From Rotaria socialis (lineage: Eukaryota; Rotifera; Eurotatoria; Philodinida; Philodinidae): a stretch of DNA of 64,000 nucleotides. The DNA lies in NCBI GenBank assembly GCA_905331475.1, contig CAJNYU010000400.1, positions 35,595 through 99,594 on the forward strand, given 5' to 3'. The notes beneath the pieces are model-generated. The model was given only the letters and a program-made list of their open reading frames with translations. It made no database searches and had not been told where the DNA came from. The position numbers and the translations under genes are program-made. Below, piece after piece: positions 1-10,457 of this stretch. Within the stretch, counting starts at the first letter, position 1. Each line of letters opens with the position of its first letter.

Positions 1-186
1 TGTAATTATTTTAATGATCGTATCTGATCATTCATTTAAAAATTGACATCGTATTACACTTGTTGTTTGCATAATCTGTATATTTGTTAATTACAAATTA
101 TACTCCACCACATACCTGAAATGACAAATATTTTCGTATGTGGTATTTAGTTAACTTTTATATCCCATGAGCAAATATAATTGCAG

Positions 187-727
187 CATGTAATGTTTTA
201 TTAACGATAAGGATGACTATTGAAAGACTTGTTAGTATACGTTGGCCTATGGAAAAACAACGTCTAGTTAGTTCCAATCGTATGTTAATAATATTAGTAA
301 TATGCTTTTTATTTCCAGCGCTTGTTTATAAAGTTAGTGAATGTAGTAATCTTACAGTAACATCGATAGCTGAAACAAAAGCGTATAAATATTTTGATTT
401 CTGTAAAGAAATTATATTTCATTTTATTCGTATATGTATTCTTGTATGTGTAAATTTTCCTTTATTATCAACTTTACATACTGCTAGTAAAAAATTAAAA
501 ACACAAAGAAGATCTTCTGAATCAATAATATTAGCATCGCCGACAGTTCGTTTTCAATCAATAAAATTGATTTTGATGTAACACCAATAAAGAAATGTTT
601 ATCTGAATTGCAATCATCATTTTCATGTGAATCAACATTAACACCAAATGTTAAGAGTAGAACATCGAATTATGAAATAACATTAATCAATAACGGTCAT
701 TCGAGGAGCATTTCGTACAGAAATTAA
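187..727 (+). pseudogene. rhodopsin-family GPCR fragment, frame-disrupted
   Basis: Reading opens after a plausible acceptor (TTGCAG at 181-186) and runs to a stop at 581. Just after the presumed third membrane segment comes TIERLVSIRWPM, the position of the DRY-type motif in rhodopsin-like receptors, here ERL. A hydrophobic stretch (MLIILVICFLFPALV) follows as the fourth segment, then a lysine/arginine-rich stretch. An open frame of about 65 codons overlaps in another frame and continues to a stop at 725-727, reading a Ser/Thr-rich tail. This suggests a frame change between about 520 and 575. No sixth or seventh membrane segment is seen. The piece is either a degraded receptor or part of a gene whose first exons lie left of the window. 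The ligand cannot be inferred. Confidence 0.55.
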
Positions 728-1601
728 ACATATTTGTTTTTGTTTTACAAGAAATTAATACAATTTAATTGTTCTTCTTTCTTTATTTTTCGTATACTTG
801 TATTATCTCTTGTTAGTGAATAAACCAACGGAAAGCAATCTTAGTATAACTGTAATACAAATATAAAACGAAGGCTAAAAGTAAAGAAATATATTCTCCA
901 TCAACGATGCATTCGAACTGATATTTATGCCTTATATGCTATGTAATTATGCCCAAAAAAATCACATGTTATCGTTGTTTTTTGGAAAATCGATCTATGT
1001 TTCTGGTCTATAATTTATGGGACTTAACGAGAAATTTAATGAGTGTTAGCTTTTCTATTTACACTGATATTTGCTGAATGAATAAAATTTAATCAATTCA
1101 CTTTGATTAAATACTTAAGATTGAAAATTTTCCATTCAATAATTAACAATGCTCGAATAAAATTAGAATGATAGATACTACTTCGAATGCATTTTTAATA
1201 GAAAGAAAATATTCCTAGAAATATATGTTCTCTTATATTTGGTCTACTCTACGTTCTCACGGATGTGTTCAGACTATCACATCCTTTATGAAAATTAAAT
1301 GCAATGCAGTAAAACTTTTTGAGAAAACATCGACACGAATATTCTTTTTTTCTCATCAGACAAAACGCCTGTACGAATATGAATGAATATATAAAAGTGT
1401 ATTAATTTGAATAATAAAACTGTTTTAGACTGTGGATGGGTGTTGATATTATTTTCTCTGGCACTCAAACTCTATTTCATCGTAAAAATCACTAATACGA
1501 AGAGAAGACAAAAAGCAAGTCACAAAATTTTTTGTTGAACAAACGTGTGCACGATCGAATTCAATCAATAAATTTGTTAATAATTCCAAAAATCATCAAA
1601 A
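728..1601. other. non-coding stretch between GPCR piece and synaptobrevin gene
   Basis: AT-rich sequence with stops in all frames. A possible polyadenylation signal (AATAAA) lies near 820. No repeat family or RNA gene was recognised. Confidence 0.5.
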
Positions 1602-2175
1602 CTAAAACAAAATATTCAGTGTATTTGAAAGAAATTGTTTTTTCTTCATACTCATGATTATTCCAATAATGATCATGACAACGCTAATGACAATGATCCA
1701 TGTCTAAATTTAAAAAAAGGAAATTGATCAAACGATGGAAAATTCATTCAAATTCGAATTTACTTTAGCATTTTTCCAGCAATATTTTTGATGCACTTTT
1801 CGGCTCATTTGGACCATGCGCTTGGCTTCTTCCTCCATTATACCTGTTCAGAGTTGTTTGTATTCAATCGTCTGATGAAATATTTTGAAATGAACTTACT
1901 CGATCTCCTTTCTAAATCGTCAAGATTGTCTCCACGAATTAATCCTAACTGAATATTCTTATGCATAATATCGATTGTCTAAAATTAATCTATTTTAAAA
2001 AATCGATCAGAAAATGGCAAAGCGTGATACTAACAATTGCAACTTGTTGCTGTAAATGTTTAACGTCGCTATCATTTCCAATAGTGTGGCTTCTTGGACG
2101 TATTTCTCGCGTTGGTAACTTCAATGTCCTATTGGCAGGCAAAAGAAAACATGCTCGAAGCTTTATTGTTTTCAA
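1602..2175 (-). CDS. synaptobrevin/VAMP-like R-SNARE, 5' end unresolved
   Basis: Four small exons on the minus strand join in phase: up to 2175 to 2044, 1978-1900, 1843-1764 and 1703-1602. They encode a SNARE helix beginning TIDIMHKNIQLGLIRGDNLD, followed by a juxtamembrane YCWKN and a single C-terminal membrane segment starting WIIVISVVMIIIGII. The arginine in LIRGD sits at the zero-layer position of R-SNAREs, and YCWKN matches the YWWKN of synaptobrevins. Such proteins are tail-anchored on vesicles and pair with syntaxin and SNAP-25-type SNAREs in membrane fusion. Splice sites are canonical (for example GTAAGT after 1900). About 20 residues follow the membrane anchor, longer than in most VAMPs. 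The first exon has no clear ATG. Either an upstream exon was missed or the exon starts near 2158 after AATAAAG. The class is fairly sure, the VAMP subtype is not. Confidence 0.8.
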
Positions 2176-2412
2176 AACAAAAATGCATATCTTACATGTT
2201 AAAGTGATTTATCTACTCAAAATAATCTCGTTGTGCCAAACAAAATGAAGCACACACAATACCTGGTATTGCATTTTTTTTCTTTCAATAATGAGTCATT
2301 ATGAGTCACTACCACTTGCATAAAACACTGTTTGCTATCAGAGCAATTGGCAAGTGCCACGCCGAGATTCTCAAATCAAAACGAGATAAAAAAAAAGGCA
2401 TTTAATAACTTT

Positions 2413-2660
2413 TTAGATATGATTAAAGAACTCATCTTATGATTCTGATGAGAAGCACTAAAAGTACTATAAAAGTTATTTTGAATTTTAATTGTAAGAA
2501 TTGCATTAGATTCACTTGCTCAAGATCTACAGTCTTACACAAAACCGAAAATTTTATTTAAATAAAATTCCATACGACGTTTGTATCAATTTTAGTGCTT
2601 CTTGGTAAGTTGACTGACTACTCATCAGAATCATACGATGAGCTTTTTAACCATCTCTAG
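2413..2660. repeat. imperfect inverted repeat with a 20-base arm difference
   Basis: The arm at 2413-2463 is the approximate reverse complement of 2590-2660. Both contain a TTATGATTCTGATGAG-like core and AAGCACTAAAA. The right arm carries about 20 extra bases in the middle (minus-strand reading TAGTCAGTCAACTTACCAAG). The spacer is about 126 bases. No target-site duplication was found, so the element class is unknown. Confidence 0.7.
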
Positions 2661-3641
2661 AAAGCTGTCAAATGTTGATCTCTATTAAATGCTGAAAATA
2701 GCTGACCGATAGCTATTCCCATTACACAGTTATTCAAATAATTAAGTGACATTTTTGAATCATAGCGAAATATTCCAAACATAGATGCTCATTTCGTGAA
2801 TTATGCAATTGATTCACGCCGATATTCATTTTCAGAGATATTTCCCCTTTTGCTTTCAAGTACAAAACGAAAACAGAATCAGAAAGTTGAGAGTCGTAAA
2901 AACACATGACTTTTTATCTTTCAGCTAATCCTGATACACTTGTGCTCTTATAGATCTTAAAGAATAAATCCGATCACATCAACTAAGCAAAACTTATGTT
3001 ATCAAATAATTCTCACGATTTGAGTATTTCAATCAATATTTTTTTATATCTGTTAGTAGTTCTATCCCGATCAGCGTTCGATGATGTATATTTTGAGTTC
3101 AATCACGGAATCAAGAATATTATCATTGATCATGACGGAGCATATATTATTTAGTTGACAAACTATATTATTCGATATTTTCCTGTTGAATTCTATTCGT
3201 TTGTATATTTTTGAAATGGAAGAAAAAGAACATCATAACAGTTTTCCTGTCATAAAGACATGTATTCAATTGATCGGATTCTGTCACTGAAATTTTGTAG
3301 AACTTTTGTTAACTAGAAATAGAAGATGGCATATTTTCTTCTTAAATAATGCTTATTGCAAAAGATGATATGTGACTGAGAAGTCACGAAGAAATTTTTA
3401 AAAATTGCAAAGCCGTCAAAGTAACACTCGTAATAAGGCCTTTCAACAATATAACTACTTTTGCGGCGGTGCAACCGAGAGACTGTTCTTTGTATCTGAG
3501 TATGACTATGAAGATTCTTCTCCTTTCACGGCGCCCACGTTTGGTTTTTAAAGAAAATTGTGTGTAAGTTTAAAGGCGAAGTCTTGACCCACCATTCTCC
3601 ATCCCCTTATAGACAATCCCCGTTACAGGCAAACCAATGCC
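2661..3641. other. non-coding stretch, no gene seen
   Basis: AT-rich with short frames only. A more GC-balanced patch around 3430-3640 could be old repeat sequence flanking the inverted repeat at 3642, but I recognise no family, tRNA or snRNA in it. Confidence 0.4.
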
Positions 3642-3749
3642 GCACAAATCGACAGAGAAACGCCGGTTAACCGCGGTTATGTAAGCCATTTTAACGACTT
3701 TACAGTGTAAAAATCGATGGTTAACCGGCGTTTCTCGATCGGTTTGTGC
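3642..3749. repeat. 31-bp inverted repeat with palindromic core
   Basis: The arm at 3642-3672 (GCACAAATCGACAGAG...) pairs with 3719-3749 with only a few mismatches across a 46-base spacer. Each arm ends in GCCGGTTAACC, itself nearly palindromic around GTTAAC. The arms are much richer in GC than the surrounding DNA. The pair could fold as a strong hairpin or be the inner part of a small transposon. No flanking duplication was found. Confidence 0.75.
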
Positions 3750-4940
3750 AACACGGGAAACTTGTTTCAGAAACGACTCACCCTAAAAGATGTAACCATA
3801 TTGATTTTATTATAAATCTTGAATCATAAAATCTTACAGCTAAATATATATATAGATCTTTTTTGTTTTGAACTACGTTCAGTATCAAATGCACTGAATC
3901 TCGGATAAGATGAAGTGCACGTGCATTTTTCAGTGCCTTTATGGATGATTAATCGAAAATAATAATATGCAAATAAATTAATAGAAGTAATAGTTTGCTC
4001 TACTTCATTCATTTTGAGCTCACGAAAATTTTTTTCGACGAAGTAAAAAACGAGTCAGAATATACAATAATTACGTCACCGTTTAACATTTGACATATTT
4101 TGCTGCATAAAAGAATCAAATGATGGTGGTAATTGTAAAAGAATAGTATCGATAATATTCTTCATAGTTGTATTACCCTACAATAATATTTCAAATGAAG
4201 CTTGACATTGCTGTAAGAAATAGTAAATATCAAATTTTAAGAATTCTAAAACAAAACAAAACGAAAATTTATTTCTCACCTATTTAATATCGAACGAGTA
4301 ATTCGATTTATCACCGATAGATATCCGTTATTGTATACAAGGATAAATAATAATCAATTATCACAATAACTAATCAAATTAATAAGCTAAAAATAAACAT
4401 TGCTTTAAAAAACTGTTCATGTGAAGAAGAAAACTTCTTTCTTGCATTGAACTATTTAGAAACCACTCATTTTATCTTCATGGGTAGATTTCATAAAATT
4501 GAATAAAATCATTCACTAGAACAACTAAAAACTAAAAGGATACAATGTAAGATGTCTCGATATAAAAATATCATAGCTAGTAATGCACACTTGATCTATT
4601 GTATTTCAAGCGAATTGTTTTATTTGAGAAGCTAACCTAAATTTATTTATATTGACGGTTTATTAATGAGAAATTCATCATTCAAACCTTCACTGTATCT
4701 TTCGATATATAGTTATGAATTACTTTGATCAACATTTGATTACCAATATTAAAATTTTTTATCATATTATCTAAAGAACATGTTACCTAGAAATATTTAA
4801 TCTTTGTAAAAATCAAATGTAGGAATTGATTTCCTCACAAATAAACCTTTTTTTAAATATAATCGCTTAAATTGATAACAGGTGCATTATGATCAAAAAA
4901 ATAGTTCACTTCTTTTGAATTATTTACAGTCAGCATTGCA
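3750..4940. other. non-coding stretch, no gene seen
   Basis: AT-rich sequence without supported exons. Frames here are short and lack domain features. Confidence 0.45.
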
Positions 4941-4948
4941 ACTAGAAG

Positions 4949-5090
4949 TAGCAATGTGCAGTGTCGGTATACTGATCACCGACGGTGCTCCACTGAGAAC
5001 ACCGTCGGTGCAAGTCAGTGCTCCACTGGACAATTTCGGTGTAGTCGGTGGTCAGTTTTTCAGTATTTACACCGACACTGCACATCCCTA
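4949..5090. mobile_element. hAT-type MITE, 142 bp
   Basis: The ends read TAGCAATGTGCAGTGTCGGT and, on the other strand, TAGGGATGTGCAGTGTCGGT: a 20-bp terminal inverted repeat with two mismatches. The element is flanked on both sides by the 8-bp direct repeat ACTAGAAG (4941-4948 and 5091-5098). Eight-bp duplications with ends starting TAG or CAG are the hAT pattern. The interior is packed with CCGAC/GTCGG motifs in both orientations and has no coding capacity. It would need a transposase supplied from elsewhere. Confidence 0.85.
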
Positions 5091-6204
5091 ACTAGAAGCT
5101 GTAGCTGTAGCTGTTAATGAATAGAAAATGAATACCAACATTCGCATTTCGCCTTCTAGAATTTCGCATCGGTGATCAAATCTTTATTTAAGCATTCCAT
5201 GTCTTCTAGTTAGAGATGTCCATCACGGCTGGTACTGGGCCGCTACCGCACCTCAATGAGTTTAGAAAAATCTGATTTTACCCACTGCCGCTCCGCGATG
5301 CTCCGAAAAGTAAACATTGCCGCGACGCGCCGCGATGGCAACAAAAACTAAGTTGTCGCTGTCGTGCTGGTACCGCGACGTTATAAATAGTACGATCTAC
5401 AGCAAGTTCTCTGTTTTCTAATAAAAAATCGATTATATAGCATACAATTCGTACGAATCATTACGTCAAATATCAGTATATAATGAAATGGACAACAATC
5501 TTGCATTTATTAGAGCTTCAATTGAGTAACGAACATACTGTGAGTAAGCGAGAACACCTGTAAACTTTAAATATTAAATTAAGCAGAAAGCATTGTATGA
5601 ATAAAATAGAGTACTCTTATTTCGTTTGAATAGCTGATATTTTAGCATTGGCAAAGCGAGAGACTAGTAACTTATAGAAAGCAACTGGCCCTATGGAAAC
5701 ATTATTTGATATGCGTGCAAAGTACTTGAGAATCTTGACTAAGAAACTCATGCGCTGTAAATAAATCTTGAGGTTTGGTCAGGTGGACGGTATGGAGAAA
5801 AGGTTCGCTTGATGTGACTATATAGTAGTAAATCAGTGAAACAATATAGATTACAATATTTTAAATAAAATATCTGCCATTTAAAATTCTTGCATCTAAT
5901 GATGATTGAAACTTTTTCGTTTATATAGTAATGTATGTCCATTATAAATGAGGTATAATATTAATTCTTGAAAATCTAGTAGCATGGTCCTACATCAAGT
6001 CATCATATAATTACGTGATGCCAATGTTTATATATCAGTTATATGATTCAAGAGCAATGAAAATGAACTAATTGATAAAGGAAAAATTGGTTTGCTTTGG
6101 ATTAAATTGAAACAATCTACTTAAGTATTGGAGAATAATTCTATTCCGCAATGTTGAGCATTCCGGAACCAGTTCCGCTCACGGAACCAATTCCATCTAA
6201 TTCC

Positions 6205-6356
6205 CGGAATTCAGTGCACCCACACTGACATTCAATCCCACACTTATGGCAACACCCACACTGATACCCACGCTTATGGCAACACCCACACTGACACCCA
6301 CACTGACATTCACCCTTATCGCAACACCCACATTTACACCCACACCATGCAATTCC
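6205..6356. repeat. minisatellite of CACCCACACTTATGGCAA-type units
   Basis: Degenerate units of about 12-18 bases (ACACCCACACTGAC, CACTTATGGCAACACC). On the minus strand they contain repeated TGTGGG. Confidence 0.75.
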
Positions 6357-6365
6357 GGTACGGAN

Positions 6366-6628
6366 TGGCTGGCAAAGAGTTTCGTATAACATCTCTTAGA
6401 AGTATCGCTGCCAAAGGGTTTTGTACAGTATACTTTTCCCTGTACATTTATGCTGTCGATAGATGCTGACTAATCAGAGAGTCGTTCAGCCTCAATTCTT
6501 TCATCCGTCTACGTATTTAGAATTCACTTTATTATCCCCTTTCAATGTTGTATAACTGTATTTTTGAGCTCACATGCTTTCGTAGTGACTGTTTTCTGAA
6601 AAAGTACAGAAGGGCTTCACTAGTATGG
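6366..6628 (+). repeat. 263-bp inverted duplication, left arm
   Basis: By eye this is the exact reverse complement of 7395-7657. It begins directly after the N at 6365 and ends at a TATGG shared with the minisatellite unit that follows. Confidence 0.85.
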
Positions 6629-6756
6629 CAACACCCAGACTGACACCCACACTTATGGCAACACCCACACTGATACCCACACTTATGGCAACACCCACAC
6701 TGACACCCACACTGACATCCACACTTATCGCAACACCCACATTTACACCCACACCA
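6629..6756. repeat. minisatellite, second array of the same units
   Basis: Same ACACCCACACTTATGGCA units as at 6205-6356, ending in the same ACACCCACACCATGCAATTC sequence before the GGAATTCC palindromes. Confidence 0.75.
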
Positions 6757-7394
6757 TGCAATTCCGGTACGGAATTCCGGGAATTAGGTCGAAACGGCAT
6801 TGAACGGAATTACACGGAATTCCTAGGAATTCCGTCTGATTCCCAGCGATTCGGTATTGACCTAATTCCGGAATTCCGAACCGGAATCGGATCATCACGA
6901 AATGGGTAAGACAAGATAGAATCGTGATACAAGTTGTAATTCCGGAATTACTAGGAATTCCCAGTGAGTCCGCTTTCACCTAATTCCGGAATTGAACTGA
7001 ATTCCATGGAATTCCGGTAATCAGACGAACTAATTCCGGAATCGACAGTGTTCATATTTGACCTAATCCGGAATCGACGGAACTGATTCCGGAATGTTCA
7101 ACATTGCGGAATAGGATGACTGCTCAAATATTGTAGGTCTTATAGAAAAAAAATGAAATTTCAACCACTGCCGCGCTGTGCCGCGATGATAAAAAAGAAA
7201 ATTTGCCGCTGCCGCTGAGACGGTAGCGGCAGCGGTAGCACCGCCATGGACATCTCTGCTTCTAGTATGCATGATGTTGTAGATGTGTAGTGTGGTAATC
7301 AGTTTATTTGTGCGTATATCTTTTTGTGTCCGCGCCCTCAAGATGTTGGAAGCATAGATAGTCTGTTTCACTAAGAAGAATCTTAAGGTCGTTA

Positions 7395-7657
7395 CCATAC
7401 TAGTGAAGCCCTTCTGTACTTTTTCAGAAAACAGTCACTACGAAAGCATGTGAGCTCAAAAATACAGTTATACAACATTGAAAGGGGATAATAAAGTGAA
7501 TTCTAAATACGTAGACGGATGAAAGAATTGAGGCTGAACGACTCTCTGATTAGTCAGCATCTATCGACAGCATAAATGTACAGGGAAAAGTATACTGTAC
7601 AAAACCCTTTGGCAGCGATACTTCTAAGAGATGTTATACGAAACTCTTTGCCAGCCA
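7395..7657 (-). repeat. 263-bp inverted duplication, right arm
   Basis: Exact inverted partner of 6366-6628. This arm lies outside the right target duplication of the hAT element, so it is probably the original locus and the left arm the copy. Confidence 0.85.
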
Positions 7658-8837
7658 AAAATCAAAAGAGGGTTTCCACGGAACCTCTTTGATTACTAAA
7701 CCTTAAAATGTTTTCGTCAGCGGTGCGATATCTAATGCTATGCAATTAAATTCCACGAAACTTCAAAGGATTCGTTTGAACTCATTTTTTCCAGTGTGGG
7801 ACAAAAACATTCATGTTGCTTCAAAGCTCCTGTCACTTGCTATGAAAAATAAACGTAAGAAACTGTTAGCTGAGTGATTTTTTATTTTCAGTAGAAAAAA
7901 GTGGTAGTAAAATGTTTTTAATTCATTCTTTTACTGCACTTGTACATAGATATATATATATGCTGCGTCGTAGCAGCCACCGAAGACCAAAATTCTGTTC
8001 TGTATGCCGCCATGTCCAGTGTCTAAAAAGCGCATATTTCGTTATTTTTTGTGTAGTCTGCTATCATGTAATTAGGTATCTGAAAGAAAGAAATATATGG
8101 CTCCTTTTTTGTATCCACAATCGCAGAATACCATATTTTTTCCGATAACAGCACATGCTTAGAAACACATTGTGACCTAGAGTTTGGATGTGGATGTGCC
8201 TGTGCCTGTGGGCTGCCTCTTAATCGTCACCCATACCCAAACCCAAAAAGTCGGAAGCGTGCTCAAATTAATGCTACTATTGTTTATTGCAGATGCCTCG
8301 GAACATAATATTCAGACACTATTAGTTATGTAAAAATCCCTTGGAAACCCAACAAAATCCACTGAAATCGAAAAGGATTCGATCCGGAATCTGAAAATCC
8401 CAAATCCTTTATTTTCCCCTTGCATCTTTGACTTTTTCTCTTGTTTTCGAATATTTCTGTTTATTCATCTTTGTTGATCTCTGAAAGACTGAAAAATCAC
8501 TTTTGCCTGTAGTTTTAACTAAATAGGTAACGCCCACTCTATCAACTCAGATGTCGAGATCATGTAAAAAATCAAAACAACAGCTGAGCAAGCATCTGAA
8601 AACACAACAACATTAGTGAAACATGTTTCAAACAAAGAAAGTTAAATATGGTCTGTCAATCCCTAAAAAATGCACTTTTTACCAGCTGATTTTTCACGTA
8701 ATATCCTTGAATTTTCGAAAAAATTCTGTGCCCCATGAATATATCCCATTTGGAAAGAAAATTTACCCCACGTGTCCTCCATTCAACACCTTCGGATTTG
8801 GCAGCCCTGGATTGAGAACACTATTTTTTGAGTAGTC
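7658..8837. other. non-coding stretch between repeat elements
   Basis: A small hairpin lies near 7662-7693 (ATCAAAAGAGG...CCTCTTTGAT). Short frames at 7912-8148 and 8623-8835 have no domain signature. No gene is supported. Confidence 0.45.
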
Positions 8838-9350
8838 ATCCTATTCCGCAATGTTGAACATTTCGGAACCAGTTCCGTCGATTCCGGATTAGGTCAAATA
8901 TGAACACTATCCGATTCCGGAATTAGTTCGTTTGATTACCGGAATTCCATGGAATTCAGTTCAATTCCGGAATTAGGTGAAAGCGGAGTCACTGGGAATT
9001 CCTAGTAATTCCGGAATTACAACTTGTATCACGATTCTATCTTGTCTTACCCATTTCGTGATGATCCGATTCCGGTTCGGAATTCCGGAATTAGGCCAAT
9101 ACGGAATTACTGGGAATCGGACGGAATTCCTAGGAATTCCGTGTAATTCCGTTCAGTTCCGTTCAATTCCTGTTCGACCTAATTCCCGGAATTCCGTACC
9201 GGAATTGCATGGTGTGGGTGTAAATGTGGGTGTTGCGATAAGTGTGGATGTCAGTGTGGGTATTGCGATAAGTGCGGGTGTTGCCATAAGTGGGGGTGCA
9301 CTGAATCCCGGAACCGTTATGAATTAGGCGGAATCCGTAGGAATTCTGTG
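8838..9350. mobile_element. GGAATTCC-rich element, inverted partial copy
   Basis: It opens with CAGTCAT-like sequence and CCTATTCCGCAATGTTGAAC, the same terminal repeat as the element at 6127-7132, and then follows that element in reverse complement (7114 down to about 6650), including the GTGTGGGTGTTGCGATAAG minisatellite near 9208-9296. The far terminal repeat is missing. The sequence is cut at about 9350, where the next element begins. Confidence 0.7.
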
Positions 9351-9440
9351 TAACTCAAGGGGGAAAAAGCGGATTGTGGATCGCAGGGATCCTCTGTATC
9401 CCCTGTATCCCCGATGGATTGTACGTATCCCGGATCCCAC

Positions 9441-9746
9441 GATCCGCAAGTCCTATATAATGGAAACATGCTTGGGTCCTCAAGACTTATTTTATGACAA
9501 TACCCTTGAGTCCTTAAGTCCTATATTTTGATGATAGTTCTAGGCCTTCAAGACCTATATTCTGATGATAGTCCTAGCACTTCAAGCCCTATATTCTCAT
9601 AATAGCTCTACGTCCTCAAGCTCTATACTCTGATGATAATCCTAGATCCTTAAGCCTTATATTCTGAAAATAGTCCCGAGTTCGCAAGCCCCATGTTGTG
9701 ATGATGGGTCTGGGTCTTCAAATGCTCGATTTTTAGGATAGATTTA
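9441..9746. repeat. 34-bp tandem repeat, about nine units
   Basis: Unit consensus is roughly TCCTTAAGTCCTATATTCTG then ATGATAGTCCTAGG. The period holds at 34 bases over consecutive units, with moderate divergence between them. Confidence 0.85.
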
Positions 9747-10360
9747 AGTTCTCCACCCGTGAGCGATGGGGATATCGATCTGTTTTCAAGTTTTATTGTA
9801 TACAGAGACGAGTGATGCTTCATTGACAGAGATAAAAATGGATGGTAGTTAATATGTAAAAATTTTATCTCAAGAAAGAAACATCGATTTTTGTGTATCT
9901 GAATCATTTAAAATTATATAAAAAACTGTTATTAGAACAGAAATAATTGGGAAATGGGATTTCCCAATCTTTTCATTCTTATTTTAGATAAAAATGAACT
10001 GGTGGAAGATTTTTGATAAATAAATGAGCTCATCAGTCATAGATGAATCTTATGTTTTCTGGGTTTGCTATCCTTCATTTTGCGTTGAGCTATGCATAAA
10101 GTGATATAGAAAAAAAACTCACTGCCGATGTTGTATTCTTTCTAATCGCTTTTGCGATAATTATCAATTATCAACTGATATAATAATCATTGTTTGTTTT
10201 ATGAAACAAGATTTTAACTTATTAATTATCATACGTTTTCATTACCATTAAGGGAGCGTTACTTATCTCTGTATAAAATAGCACATGGGGACTAAGAATT
10301 ACCATCCTTATATATGAATTGATGACTTATGGATACTTACATAGTATACCAATAATAATA

Positions 10361-10400
10361 GCAATAGCAATAGCAATAGCAATAGCAATAGCAATAGCAA
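10361..10400. repeat. GCAATA hexanucleotide microsatellite
   Basis: About 6.5 tandem copies of GCAATA inside the 2.3-kb element. Confidence 0.9.
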
Positions 10401-10457
10401 AACTAAACCAATACCAATACTAGCAATATCGTATTGACATTGTAATGTCCGCTTTAA

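Larger units (their letters stand above)
6127..7132. mobile_element. GGAATTCC-rich inverted-repeat element, nested copy
   Basis: The left end carries CTATTCCGCAATGTTGAGCA and the right end its reverse complement with few changes, extending to GCAGTCAT near 7120. The interior has dozens of GGAATTCC or TTCCGGAA palindromes plus a GT-rich minisatellite. Exact ends and target duplication are not clear. The stretch 6240-6364 is repeated almost exactly at 6650-6774, with the inverted 263-bp block and an N between them, so this copy may be wrongly assembled. Reading frames across it are low-complexity Cys/Gly or Thr/Pro strings and are not genes. Confidence 0.65.
5211..7258. mobile_element. hAT-type non-autonomous element carrying a nested insertion
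   Basis: The left end TAGAGATGTCC matches the inverted right end (CAGAGATGTCC). Both are followed by GC-rich subterminal DNA with CCGCTACCGC and CCACTGCCGC motifs. The 8-bp direct repeat CTTCTAGT flanks it (5203-5210 and 7259-7266), the hAT target-duplication size. No transposase is readable, so it is non-autonomous. About 6127-7132 is a younger insertion of a GGAATTCC-rich element, and 6366-6628 is an inverted copy of DNA that lies outside the element. An N at 6365 warns that the internal structure may be partly an assembly product. Confidence 0.75.

Noticed and set aside
1961..2248. 95-residue plus-strand frame
   Set aside because: It lies antisense over the synaptobrevin exons, whose minus-strand reading is clearly conserved.
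6141..6909. Cys/Gly-rich and Thr/Pro-rich reading frames
   Set aside because: They are translations of the GT-rich minisatellite and the GGAATTCC palindromes in several frames, with no start context or domain.
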